A stretch of DNA of 64,000 bases from Acidimicrobiia bacterium. GTDB lineage: Bacteria; Actinomycetota; Acidimicrobiia; Acidimicrobiales; Bin134. Both the position numbers and the translations under genes were made by a program. Numbering within the stretch: position 1 is the first letter of the stretch; each line of letters starts with the position of its first letter. A model generated the notes under the pieces. It was not told where the DNA came from. It ran no database searches and saw only the letters and a program-made list of their open reading frames with translations. Shown here piece by piece: positions 45,085-53,396 of this stretch. The stretch lies in NCBI GenBank assembly GCA_022822905.1, contig JAJDYE010000029.1:124001-188000 (forward strand), written 5' to 3'.

Positions 45085-47030
45085 GATGAGGCCCTTTCGC
45101 CAACGCCGGAAAGCTGCACCTCCACCGCCCGGGGGGGCTGGTAGCCAGTGGGAACTTGACCAGTGCCCTGGCTGCCCCCGGCCGGCGGCACCGCAGAGGC
45201 CACGATGTGCTCGATGCTGTAGCCGGTGCAGGCCCCGCAGTCGTAGCACGGGGTCCACCGGCAGTCCTCCAGGCCCACCTCGTTGAGGGCATCCCGCCAG
45301 TCCTGCCACAAGAAATCCTTGTGCAAGCCCGCCGATATGTGATCCCAGGGCAGAACCTCGTCCTCTGTGCGGTGCCTATGCACATACCAGTCCACCGACA
45401 GGCCGTGTCGGTCCATGGCCTGCGTCCAGCGGTCGTAGTCGAAGTGCTCAGACCATTCCTGGAACGTGCCCCCCTGTCGCCACACCTCCTCGATAACCCG
45501 CCCGATGCGGCGGTCGCCTCGGCTGGCGATGCCCTCCACCAGGCTGGCCTTGGGATCGTGCCACTTCATCTGCACACCCCGGTTCCGCTTGATGTCGTCG
45601 CGCAGCAAGAAGATCTTGCGTTGCAGCTCGGACACCGTGTTCTGGCCGAACCACTGGAAGGGGGTGAACGGCTTGGGCACGAACCCGCCCAGCGACACCG
45701 TTACCGAGGGGTTCTTGGTGTGGGCCCGGCCCAGCTCAACGCAGTTGCGGGCCAGCTCTCCGATGGCCAGAGTGTCCACGTCGGTCTCGGTGGGAAGCCC
45801 GGTGAGGAAGTAGAGCTTCATGCGCCGCCACCCCTGGGAGAAGGCCGATTCCACTGCTCCGTAGAGATCCCGCTCGTCGATGAGCTTGTTGATCACTTGG
45901 CGCATCCGCCACGACCCGGCTTCGGGAGCGAAGGTCAGGCCAGTGCGCCGGGCCCGCTGGATCTGGGCAGCCAGCCCCACGGTGAAGGCATCCACCCGCA
46001 GACTGGGCAGCGACACCGACACCTCGCCGGCACCGCAGTCCATGGTGGCGGACACCACCTCGGTGATCCCGCTGAAATCGGCGGTGGACAGCGAGGTGAG
46101 CGCCACCTCGTCATAGCCGGAGCGAGCCAGACCGTCGGCCACCATGGTGCGGACCTGCTCGGCGGGCCGCTCCCGCACCGGACGGGTGATCATCCCCGCC
46201 TGGCAGAACCGGCATCCCCGGGTGCAGCCTCGGAACACCTCCACGTTGAGCCGATCGTGAACCACCTCGGTGAGCGGTACCAGTTGCCGCTTGGGGTAGG
46301 GCCAGGCGGCCAGATCGGCCACGGTGCGCTTCTCCACCACCGCGGGCACATCGGCGAACCGAGGGGTGATCGAAACCAGTGCGGGGCCGTCGTAAACCAC
46401 GTCGTAGAGCGATGGCACGTATACGCCCTCCACCGCGGCCAAAGCCCGCAGCACCGACTGGCGCGACCTCTTGCCCGCCCGCTTCCAGTCGCTGATCGCG
46501 GCGTTGATCTCGGAGACCACCTCCTCGCCATCGCCCAGCACGAAGAAGTCGACGAAGTCGGCTAGCGGCTCGGGGTTGTAGGTGCAGTGCCCCCCCGCGC
46601 CGATCAGCAGATCGCCATCGGCCCGCTGTTCGGCTCGCACCGGGATCCCGGCCAGGTCGATGCAGTTGAGCAGGTTGGTGTACACCAACTCGGCCGACAG
46701 GTTGAACGCCAGCACGTCGAAATCTCCGGCCCGACGATGGGTGTCCACCGAGAACAGCGGCAGGCCCGCCGCCCGCATCTCGGCCTCCATGTCCACCCAG
46801 GGGGCGTAGGCCCGCTCAGCCACCGCATCGTCCCGTTCGTTGAGGATCTCGTAGAGAATCTGGAGGCCCTGATTGGGCAGTCCTATCTCATAGGTGTCGG
46901 GATAGGCCAGAAGCCAGGCCACCTTGGACGGATGGTGCTCCGGTTCCACCATGCCGCCTTCGCCGCCGATGTAGCGCGCCGGCTTCGACACTTCGGGCAG
47001 CACTAGCTCCAATTCAGGCCAAATGGACAT
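45081..47030 (-). CDS. TIGR03960 family B12-binding-like radical SAM protein
   Basis: 649 aa from ATG 47030. The N-terminal part resembles a B12-binding Rossmann region (WLLAYPDTYEIGLPNQGLQILYEILNE); the radical SAM cluster motif is CTRGCRFCQAG (CxxxCxxC) in VEVFRGCTRGCRFCQAG. A Cys-rich C terminus (CRWTPCYDCGACTGY) may hold another cluster. The substrate is unknown. Its pairing with TIGR03936 suggests a shared reaction. It is downstream of rodA across a repeat-filled 118-base gap. Confidence 0.94.
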   Translation of the reverse strand: MSIWPELELVLPEVSKPARYIGGEGGMVEPEHHPSKVAWLLAYPDTYEIGLPNQGLQILYEILNERDDAVAERAYAPWVDMEAEMRAAGLPLFSVDTHRRAGDFDVLAFNLSAELVYTNLLNCIDLAGIPVRAEQRADGDLLIGAGGHCTYNPEPLADFVDFFVLGDGEEVVSEINAAISDWKRAGKRSRQSVLRALAAVEGVYVPSLYDVVYDGPALVSITPRFADVPAVVEKRTVADLAAWPYPKRQLVPLTEVVHDRLNVEVFRGCTRGCRFCQAGMITRPVRERPAEQVRTMVADGLARSGYDEVALTSLSTADFSGITEVVSATMDCGAGEVSVSLPSLRVDAFTVGLAAQIQRARRTGLTFAPEAGSWRMRQVINKLIDERDLYGAVESAFSQGWRRMKLYFLTGLPTETDVDTLAIGELARNCVELGRAHTKNPSVTVSLGGFVPKPFTPFQWFGQNTVSELQRKIFLLRDDIKRNRGVQMKWHDPKASLVEGIASRGDRRIGRVIEEVWRQGGTFQEWSEHFDYDRWTQAMDRHGLSVDWYVHRHRTEDEVLPWDHISAGLHKDFLWQDWRDALNEVGLEDCRWTPCYDCGACTGYSIEHIVASAVPPAGGSQGTGQVPTGYQPPRAVEVQLSGVGERASS

Positions 47031-47052
47031 CAGTACCAATCTACCGCCGGCC

Positions 47053-47166
47053 CCCTGCCTACCAGAACCAGTTCAGACGAATCGCCACATAGCCACCAGG
47101 CCAGACCACCTCAGGTAAACCGCCGCATGGCCACCAGACCAGATCACCTTAGGTAAACCGCCGCAT
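47053..47166. repeat. 38-bp tandem repeat (x3) at the rodA 3' end
   Basis: On the minus strand, units beginning ATGCGGCGGTTTACCTAAGG (47166), ATGCGGCGGTTTACCTGAGG (47128) and ATGTGGCGATTCGTCTGAAC (47090) follow each other at exactly 38 bases. The first codes the last residues of RodA (MRRFT, stop); the second would read MRRFT and the third MWRFV, each with a stop. Copies 1 and 2 are nearly identical; copy 3 is diverged. Confidence 0.85.
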
Positions 47167-48309
47167 GCGGACGTTTAGCACCAAGCCGAGGCCAATGAGG
47201 GTGGCAATGGCTGAAGAACCCCCGTAAGACACCAAAGGCAGCGGAATTCCGGTGATGGGGGTGATGCCCAGGGTCATGCCCACCGCCTCGAACATCTGGA
47301 ACAGGATCATGGCGAAGATCCCCGAGCAGATTAGCGCTCCGAACCGGTCTTTGGCCAGCCTGGCGGCCTGGAGTATCCGCAGCAGCAAGATGGCATAGAG
47401 CCCCAAGGTGGTGGCCGAGCCGACAAACCCGAACTCCTCGCCGATCACGGTGAATATGAAGTCGGTGTGCTGCTGGGGCACCAATCCGCTGAGCGTCTGG
47501 GAGCCCTCGCCGTAGCCCTTGCCGCTCACCCCGCCGTTGCCGATGGCGATCTGGGCCTGGCGCTGCTGGAAGCCGGCCTCGGTGATGCCGGTGGTGGGAT
47601 CGACGAAGGTTCGGAGCCGGTTGGTCTGATATTCCTCCAACATGTTGGAGTTCACCATCAGGGTCACCACCGTGACGACGATCAGGGCAATGCCGAGCAC
47701 CTGGCGAAAGCGGATGCCGCCGATCAGCAGCAACACGAACCCAATGAACACGTAGATGAGCGCGGTGCCCACATCGGGCTGGAGCAGAACCAAGAGTCCG
47801 GGCCAAGCCACGATGCCCACGGCAAAAAACACCCGAGGCACGGTCATGTGGTCCTCGTATCGGGACAAGAAGGCCGCCACCGCAACGATCACGGCGAGCT
47901 TCTGGAACTCGGAGGGCTGAAGCTGGAAGTCGCCGAACCGGTACCAAGATCGAGCGCCGTTAACCTCCTCGCCCAGAGGGCTCAACACCACGATCAGAGC
48001 CAAGAGCCCTGCCACATAGATGGCCATCGCGAACTTGGACAGCTCCTGGTAGGGGAACCAGGCCGCGAACACCATGAACAACGCGCCAGCCACCGCAAAC
48101 AGCGTCTGGCGCTCCAAGAAGAAGGAGTCGAAGTTCTCTGGATCTCGGCCCCGGGTAGTGCTGTAGATGGCCGCGATCCCGATCGCGGCCAGCCCGGCCG
48201 CGGCCAGAACCAGGAGCACATCGATATGCATCCACGGTGCGTACGGACTGCTCCGGGGGTTCATCTCCCGTTCCCGCGGGCGGCGTTCCTCCAAGGAGAT
48301 AACTGCCAT
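47149..48309 (-). CDS. rodA: rod shape-determining protein RodA (SEDS glycosyltransferase)
   Basis: 386 aa with about ten membrane helices. SEDS motifs are visible: NGARSWYRFGDFQLQPSEFQKLAVI, LLVLLQPDVGTALIY, NGGVSGKGYGEGSQTLSGLVPQQHTDFIFTVIGEEFGF and PLVSYGGSSAIATLIGLGLV. It polymerises lipid II during elongation together with PBP2. The start overlaps the mrdA stop by one base (TGATG). The last codons are repeated twice downstream. Confidence 0.96.
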   Translation of the reverse strand: MAVISLEERRPREREMNPRSSPYAPWMHIDVLLVLAAAGLAAIGIAAIYSTTRGRDPENFDSFFLERQTLFAVAGALFMVFAAWFPYQELSKFAMAIYVAGLLALIVVLSPLGEEVNGARSWYRFGDFQLQPSEFQKLAVIVAVAAFLSRYEDHMTVPRVFFAVGIVAWPGLLVLLQPDVGTALIYVFIGFVLLLIGGIRFRQVLGIALIVVTVVTLMVNSNMLEEYQTNRLRTFVDPTTGITEAGFQQRQAQIAIGNGGVSGKGYGEGSQTLSGLVPQQHTDFIFTVIGEEFGFVGSATTLGLYAILLLRILQAARLAKDRFGALICSGIFAMILFQMFEAVGMTLGITPITGIPLPLVSYGGSSAIATLIGLGLVLNVRMRRFT

Positions 48310-50339
48310 CAGGCCGCTCCCTCCGATTCTGCGGCGTCGACTTCATCTTCGGCCTCGTCTTCACCGATCGTTCCGCCCAGTTCGGCGAGATCGTCGATGG
48401 TGCGCACCGCCGGTACCGAGTTGGTGGCGATTGGCTCCAATACCCGGCGAACCGCGGGAGCAGCCACCGATGCCCCGAATCCCGACTCCTCCATGATCGC
48501 TACCACCACATACTCGGGATTCGGGTTGGGGCCGAAGGCCACAAACAGCGAGTTGTCCGCTTGGCCTACCACCTCGGCCGTGCCCGTCTTCCCCGCCACC
48601 GGCCACTCCTCATGGGGGAAGCCGTAGAAAGCCGAGTGAGCGGTGCCGTCCAGTTCCGCGGTAACCCCGAGCAGCCCTTCGAGGATCGGCACTCGGATGG
48701 CGCCCGGCAAGTAGATCTGGCTGAGCACCCGGTCGGCGAACCCCTGGATCACCTCTCCGGTAACCGGGTTCTCCACCCGATCCACCATCTTGGGGGCATA
48801 CAGCGTGCCGCCGTTGGCGAACGCGGCGTAGCCGTTGGCCAGCTGCAACGGTGTGGCCCCCAGCAAGCCCTGACCAATGCCCAAAACGATGGAATCGCCG
48901 GTTCGCCAGGGCTCTCCTGCGGCTTCCGCCACCGACGGGGAGGGCACCCTGCCCCCGCCCTCGCCGGGTAGGGCAATACCCGAAGGCGCTCCGAACCCGA
49001 ATAGCTGAGCGGTCCGCTGGATTCCCTCCCGGTCGAAGCGATCGGCCCGGTCCATGGTGTCGGCCAAGTAGTAGAAGTAGACATCGGATGACACGATGAT
49101 GGCCCGGACCAGATCCACCGGCCCATAGATGGCCTCTTCGGCGTTTTGGAAGGTACACGAGGCGATCACGTCCTCCTCGCAAGACGGCACTACGTAAGTG
49201 CCGGTGTCCTCGTAGAGGGTGCGAACGTCCAGCACGCCCCGCGGGCCGATTACCCCGCTGTTCAGCGCGGCATAGGCGGTGAACAGCTTGAATGTTGACC
49301 CCGGTGGATAGATGCCAGCCAAGGCCCGGTTGTGCAGCGGTTGGTGGTTGGCCGGGTCTTGGAGTTGAGCCCACCGGGACTCGGAAAAGCCGCTCACGAA
49401 CTCGCTGGGCGAGTAAGTGGGAAAAGACGCCATGGCCAATACCTCGGCGCCGTTGGGATCCAGCACCACAAGGGCGCCGCCGGGGGCCCTGAACGGGGGA
49501 TCGTTCGGATCATCGGTCTCCTGCTGGCGAGCTTCAGCGAGGCCGGCCAAGAGCTCTTTTTCGGCCAGCGCCTGGACGTCGATATCCAAAGTGAGGTGTA
49601 CGTCGGCCCCGGCAACGGGATCAACTTGCTCCAGCACCTGCACCGGATCGCCGACGTTGTCCACCTCCAGCCTCTTGAAGCCTGGCGTACCCCGGAGCAC
49701 CGACTCGAAGGATGCCTCGATTCCGGTCTGGCCGATCTCGTCATTGCGCCGATAGGTCTTGGGATCATCGGCTACCAACTCGTACTGCTCCTCGCTGAGC
49801 AAGGAGACATAGCCGAGAATATGAGCGGCCAGGTCGCCATACGGGTATGTGCGGACGCTGCGGATCACGGTGCCCACACCGGGGAACTCGTCGGCCCGCT
49901 CAGCCAGAACGATTTCGAAGTTCTCGGTAACGTCGTCGGCCACCGGCACGGAGTCGAGAGGGCCATATCGGGGGTCGTCGAGCGCTTCGTTTATCTCGAA
50001 TATCTTGGTGAGCCGCCCAGCCTGGCTGATCTCGGTGGCCAGGCGAAGCACCAGCTCTTCTTGCCCTTCCTCGTCGAATTCGGTGTCGTAGGTGAACCGG
50101 TCCACCGTCACCACCAGCGACTCCCGATTGTCCACCAGCACGTTGCCGCTGCGGTCGAAGACTCGCCCCCGTGGAGCGGGCTCATAGATAACCCGGACGG
50201 TGTTGGATTGAGCCTGGGCCTCAAACTCCTCAGAACTCAAGACCTGGAGGAACCACAGGCGGGCCACCAGCGCACCGAAGGCCAGCAGGGCCAATAAGGC
50301 CAGGAAGCTCAACCGCAAGCGAAGAGACTCGGGGCTCAA
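48309..50339 (-). CDS. mrdA: penicillin-binding protein 2 (elongasome transpeptidase)
   Basis: 676 aa. One N-terminal membrane helix (LSFLALLALLAFGALVARLWFLQVL), then the pedestal domain with RGRVFDRSGNVLVDNR, then the transpeptidase with SxxK (GSTFKLF), SSD in the SxN position and KTG (VAGKTGTAEV). The C terminus is acidic (EDEAEDEVDAAESEGAA). The start is TTG, overlapping the mreD stop as TTGA. Partner of RodA. Confidence 0.96.
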   Translation of the reverse strand: MSPESLRLRLSFLALLALLAFGALVARLWFLQVLSSEEFEAQAQSNTVRVIYEPAPRGRVFDRSGNVLVDNRESLVVTVDRFTYDTEFDEEGQEELVLRLATEISQAGRLTKIFEINEALDDPRYGPLDSVPVADDVTENFEIVLAERADEFPGVGTVIRSVRTYPYGDLAAHILGYVSLLSEEQYELVADDPKTYRRNDEIGQTGIEASFESVLRGTPGFKRLEVDNVGDPVQVLEQVDPVAGADVHLTLDIDVQALAEKELLAGLAEARQQETDDPNDPPFRAPGGALVVLDPNGAEVLAMASFPTYSPSEFVSGFSESRWAQLQDPANHQPLHNRALAGIYPPGSTFKLFTAYAALNSGVIGPRGVLDVRTLYEDTGTYVVPSCEEDVIASCTFQNAEEAIYGPVDLVRAIIVSSDVYFYYLADTMDRADRFDREGIQRTAQLFGFGAPSGIALPGEGGGRVPSPSVAEAAGEPWRTGDSIVLGIGQGLLGATPLQLANGYAAFANGGTLYAPKMVDRVENPVTGEVIQGFADRVLSQIYLPGAIRVPILEGLLGVTAELDGTAHSAFYGFPHEEWPVAGKTGTAEVVGQADNSLFVAFGPNPNPEYVVVAIMEESGFGASVAAPAVRRVLEPIATNSVPAVRTIDDLAELGGTIGEDEAEDEVDAAESEGAA

Positions 50340-50842
50340 CGCTCTTCACCTAGCAGCCTGGGCCACGACCAGTGCCACAAACCCAGCAAAGGCAGGCTCA
50401 GCACCAAGTTGTAGGCCGCGGCCACGATCATGACCGTGTAGAGGCGGTCGGTGTACAGATTGACCTCGCCCAACAACTCCCCGAGCACGGCGTAGACCAA
50501 CAGCCCGCCCGCGGTGGCCGCCGCGGTGACCAAAACGTTTATCCACCAGGCGCTGCGGAAGATCCGCTCTTCCAATAGTCCAACCGCGTAGCCCCAGACG
50601 GTGTAGATGAGCGCAGACAGCCCGAACAGCGTGGGGAGATAGAGATCGATGCCCAACCCGATTGCGAATCCGGCGATTGCTCCCCTCTCCGGTCCGCCCA
50701 CCAGTCCGGCGGTGACTGCTAAGGCCAGAGGCACCTCGGGAGCAACCCCCAGCACCCGCAGATCGGAGAACAGCGCCAAATGGAGCACCAGCGCGGTTAA
50801 CAGGAACAACCCGCTGCGAACGTACGCGCCGGCCATGGTCAT
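50336..50842 (-). CDS. mreD: rod shape-determining protein MreD
   Basis: About 168 aa with five or so membrane helices (GLFLLTALVLHLALFSDLRVLG, EVPLALAVTAGLVGG, AGFAIGLGIDLYLPTLFGLSAL...). I prefer ATG 50842 (MTMAGAYVRSGLF) because it overlaps the preceding mini-ORF stop as TGATG. ATG 50896 would add 18 residues translated through a duplicated junction. It works with MreB, MreC, RodA and PBP2 in lateral wall growth. Confidence 0.9.
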   Translation of the reverse strand: MTMAGAYVRSGLFLLTALVLHLALFSDLRVLGVAPEVPLALAVTAGLVGGPERGAIAGFAIGLGIDLYLPTLFGLSALIYTVWGYAVGLLEERIFRSAWWINVLVTAAATAGGLLVYAVLGELLGEVNLYTDRLYTVMIVAAAYNLVLSLPLLGLWHWSWPRLLGEER

Positions 50843-50894
50843 CAGCCGGCCCTCAACCCGCTGCGAACGTACGCGCCGGCTGTGGTCATCAGCC
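50808..50894. repeat. 40-bp direct repeat at the mreC/mreD junction
   Basis: AACCCGCTGCGAACGTACGC... at 50808-50847 recurs at 50855-50894 with two mismatches, a 47-bp period. One copy holds the mreC stop, the other the mreD start. Confidence 0.92.
50842..50889 (-). other. mini-ORF (15 aa) bridging mreC and mreD
   Basis: Reads MTTAGAYVRSGLRAG, almost the N terminus of MreD (MTMAGAYVRSGLF). Its ATG overlaps the mreC stop as TGATG and its TGA overlaps the mreD ATG in the same way. It is a product of the 47-bp duplication. Confidence 0.5.
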
Positions 50895-51734
50895 ATCCTC
50901 CAGCGGGTCGTAGAGCAGCACGGTGACGAAGCTCAGGCTGTCGGTGTTGGCCGAGGGCGCCACGGTGAGTAGCTGGAGCAGGCGTGCCTCGTCGAAGTCG
51001 ATATCGGTAACGGTGCCGATGGGAATTCCCGGGGGATAGCGGCTGCGATCCACCCCGCTGGTGACCACCTCATCCCCAACAGCCACCTCGGTATCGATTT
51101 CCAGCCCCTTCGTCACCATTAGAGGCTCGCCGCGACCGCCCCCCGAGGCCAGGGCCACGTCTTCGGTGCCCACTACCAGCACCCCGACCTCGAAGCTGGG
51201 GTCGGTGAGCAGCGTGACCCGGGAATGCCCTCGGCCCGGATCGCCGTCGATCCTCCCGATCAGACCACCCCTGGTGACCACCGGCATCCCGTTGCGGATC
51301 CCGTCTTCAGCCCCGCGGTTGATCTGTACCGAGTACCGGTCGAAGTTCCCCACATTGGCGGTAACTACCTCGCCCACCACGTTGGGGATGTCCTGCACGT
51401 AGGGCAGGCCCAGCACATCGAGCAGCGACTCCAAGCGAATGGCCGCGTCGGAGTCCAATATCTGCTGGCCCTCCAGCTTTTGCAGCTCTTGGCGCAGCGC
51501 ATCGTTCTCGGATTCCAACTCGTCGTAGCCGGTGACTCCGGCCCAGGCGTCGCCCACCGGTTCGAACACCCGATCGGCCCCCGACCGCAGCGGCGAGATC
51601 AGATCGGAGAGGGTTTCCTCGGTTCGCTGGAGAGGCTCGAAGTCACGGGCGTCCAGGGTGAGCAGCGTCGCGGAGGTGAGCAGCAGGAAGATGAGCGTGA
51701 ATCGCGACCGCCCTGTGCGGGTGCCCGTTGCCAC
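50889..51734 (-). CDS. mreC: rod shape-determining protein MreC
   Basis: 281 aa. An N-terminal membrane helix (FTLIFLLLTSATLLTL), a coiled coil (YDELESENDALRQELQKLEGQ) and two beta-rich domains (VVGEVVTANVGNFDRYSVQINRGAEDGIRNGMPVV; VGDEVVTSGVDRSRYPPGIPIGTV). It bridges MreB to the periplasmic wall machinery. GTG start, 17 bases after mreB. Confidence 0.95.
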   Translation of the reverse strand: MATGTRTGRSRFTLIFLLLTSATLLTLDARDFEPLQRTEETLSDLISPLRSGADRVFEPVGDAWAGVTGYDELESENDALRQELQKLEGQQILDSDAAIRLESLLDVLGLPYVQDIPNVVGEVVTANVGNFDRYSVQINRGAEDGIRNGMPVVTRGGLIGRIDGDPGRGHSRVTLLTDPSFEVGVLVVGTEDVALASGGGRGEPLMVTKGLEIDTEVAVGDEVVTSGVDRSRYPPGIPIGTVTDIDFDEARLLQLLTVAPSANTDSLSFVTVLLYDPLEDG

Positions 51735-51751
51735 GGGGCCGAACCGAGCGA

Positions 51752-52795
51752 TCAGTCGTACGACGACGAGAAGAGGAGCCCCTCAAGCGCGTCGAACTCC
51801 TCCAGCGATTGGCCCGAGCCAATGGCAACTGCGTGGAGGGGGTTGGGTGCCAACCGGACCGGCATTCCCGTCTCTTCCTCGATCCGGGGGGACAGGTCGT
51901 TCAGCAGAGCCCCACCGCCGGCCAGAACGATCCCCGCCTCCATGATGTCGGCGGCCAACTCGGGGGGAGTCTCATCCAGCGTCACTTTGACCGCGTCGAC
52001 GATGGAGCGCACCACCTCGGAGATGGCCTCGCGAATCTCAACGGTGGAGGTCACCACCGTCTTGGGCAGGCCGGTGATCATGTCTTGGCCTCGGACCTCG
52101 GCATAGCGGTTATCGCTACCGGCCCACGCTGCACCCAACACCATCTTCACTTCTTCGGCCGTGCGGCTGCCGACAGTGAGGTTGTGCTCCTTCTTCAGGT
52201 AGGCAATGATGTCTTCGTCCATCCGATCGCCGCCCATGCGGATCGACTGACCGGTGACCACCCCGCCCAGCGAGATCATGGCCACCTCGGTGGTTCCGCC
52301 GCCGATGTCCACGATCATGCTGCCCGAGGCCTCCTGTACCGGCAGACCGGCACCGATGGCCGCGGCCATGGGCTCTTCGATGATGTAGACCGGCTTCTTC
52401 GCTCCGGCGGAGATCGCTGCCTCCTGCACGGCCCGCTGCTCCACGGGAGTGATGCCCGAGGGAACGCAGATCACCATTCGAGGTCGGATGAACCTCGCCG
52501 GAGACACTCTTTGGATGAAGTACCGCAGCATCTTCTCGCAAATGTCGAAGTTGGCGATGACCCCGTCTTTGAGCGGGCGGATGGCCTGGATGTGAGCCGG
52601 AGTGCGCCCCAACATCCGCTTGGCCTCAGAGCCCACCGCCAGAGGCACGCCCTCGTGGGTGACCGCCACGACCGAGGGCTCGTTGATCAGGATGCCCTCG
52701 CCGCGAACATAAACCAGCGTGTTGGCGGTACCCAGGTCGATTGCGATATCGCGGCCAGCCAGACCGCTGCTGGAAGAGAACCGCCGCTTCACCAT
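51752..52795 (-). CDS. mreB: actin-like cell shape protein MreB
   Basis: 347 aa of the actin/Hsp70 fold. ATP-binding signatures IAIDLGTANTLVYVRG (phosphate 1), MIVDIGGGTTEVAMIS (phosphate 2) and GIVLAGGGALLNDL (adenosine) are present, with MAAAIGAGLPVQE. It forms membrane-attached filaments that guide the elongasome, so the cell is presumably rod shaped. Its ATG lies in the last codons of a short Cys-rich ORF that starts at the ndk stop. Confidence 0.97.
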   Translation of the reverse strand: MVKRRFSSSSGLAGRDIAIDLGTANTLVYVRGEGILINEPSVVAVTHEGVPLAVGSEAKRMLGRTPAHIQAIRPLKDGVIANFDICEKMLRYFIQRVSPARFIRPRMVICVPSGITPVEQRAVQEAAISAGAKKPVYIIEEPMAAAIGAGLPVQEASGSMIVDIGGGTTEVAMISLGGVVTGQSIRMGGDRMDEDIIAYLKKEHNLTVGSRTAEEVKMVLGAAWAGSDNRYAEVRGQDMITGLPKTVVTSTVEIREAISEVVRSIVDAVKVTLDETPPELAADIMEAGIVLAGGGALLNDLSPRIEEETGMPVRLAPNPLHAVAIGSGQSLEEFDALEGLLFSSSYD

Positions 52796-52923
52796 GGGGC
52801 AAGGTTAGAACAGCCGATCCCGGTTCGCACACCGGCACAGGCGCGGGCCAGGAAGCAGTTCGCACACCGGCGTGAGTAGCAGGTCGGGAAGGAATTCGCA
52901 CACCGGCAAACGCACGGGCGCAT
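52789..52923 (-). other. possible Cys-rich small ORF (44 aa) between ndk and mreB
   Basis: MRPCVCRCANSFPTCYSRRC... contains eight Cys residues in 44 aa. Its ATG is one base after the ndk stop (TGAGATG) and its TGA overlaps the first codons of mreB. The peptide includes a repeated RCAN segment from the 36-bp repeat. It could be a translated linker or only a by-product of the repeats. Confidence 0.35.
52824..52907. repeat. 35-36-bp spaced repeat (x3) between ndk and mreB
   Basis: TTCGCACACCGGC occurs at 52824, 52859 and 52895. Sequence between the cores is loosely similar (GGAAGCA/GGAAGGA). Only three copies and no cas genes, so not a CRISPR array. Confidence 0.75.
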
Positions 52924-52924
52924 C

Positions 52925-53332
52925 TCACAATTCGGGGAAGAAGATGGCGATCTCCCGCTCGGCGGAGGCATTGCTGTCGGAGCCGTGAACCAGGTTCTCG
53001 GTGATCTCCAGCCCATAGTCGCCCCGAATGGTGCCGGGGGGAGATTCCAGAGGGTTGGTGGCCCCCATCATGGAGCGGACGACGGCATAGACGTCCTCAG
53101 GCCCTTCGATCACCAGAGCCACCGACGGTGAACGGCCGATGAATGCCACCAAGTCGGGATAGAACGGACGGTCCACGTGCTCGGCGTAATGGCGGGAGGC
53201 CAGATCGGCGTCGATGGCGACCATGCGCATGGCTGCGATCCGCAAACCCCGGTCCTCGAAACGGGACACGATGGCGCCCACCAGACCACGCTCCACCGCA
53301 TCGGGTTTGCACAAAACCAGCGTCCGATTCAC
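52925..53332 (-). CDS. ndk: nucleoside diphosphate kinase
   Basis: 135 aa. RTLVLCKPDAVERGLVG starts the fold and the phospho-His is in NLVHGSDSNASAEREI. It balances NTP pools. The GTG start overlaps the stop of a 13-codon mini-ORF as GTGA. Position between folC and the rne/mre block is typical for Actinobacteria. Confidence 0.97.
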   Translation of the reverse strand: MNRTLVLCKPDAVERGLVGAIVSRFEDRGLRIAAMRMVAIDADLASRHYAEHVDRPFYPDLVAFIGRSPSVALVIEGPEDVYAVVRSMMGATNPLESPPGTIRGDYGLEITENLVHGSDSNASAEREIAIFFPEL

Positions 53333-53370
53333 CGCCAGAACCCTACCGATCTCAACCCGCCATTCAACAC
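53329..53370 (-). other. mini-ORF (13 aa) coupled to the ndk start
   Basis: MLNGGLRSVGFWR from GTG 53370, with TGA overlapping the ndk GTG (GTGA). It sits one 38-bp repeat unit upstream of ndk. It does not touch the folC stop, so it is coupled only downstream. Confidence 0.4.
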
Positions 53371-53382
53371 CGCCAGAACCCT
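53330..53382. repeat. 38-bp spaced repeat at the ndk start
   Basis: CACCGCCAGAACCCT occurs at 53330-53344 and 53368-53382, with a shorter third match (CCGAACCCTAC) just after. The first copy contains the ndk start codon. Confidence 0.7.
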
Positions 53383-53396
53383 AATGACCCCGAACC

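Noticed and set aside
52824-52907. CRISPR-like repeats with 35-36-bp spacing
   Set aside because: Only three 13-bp cores, diverged spacers of ~22 bp that resemble each other, and no cas genes.
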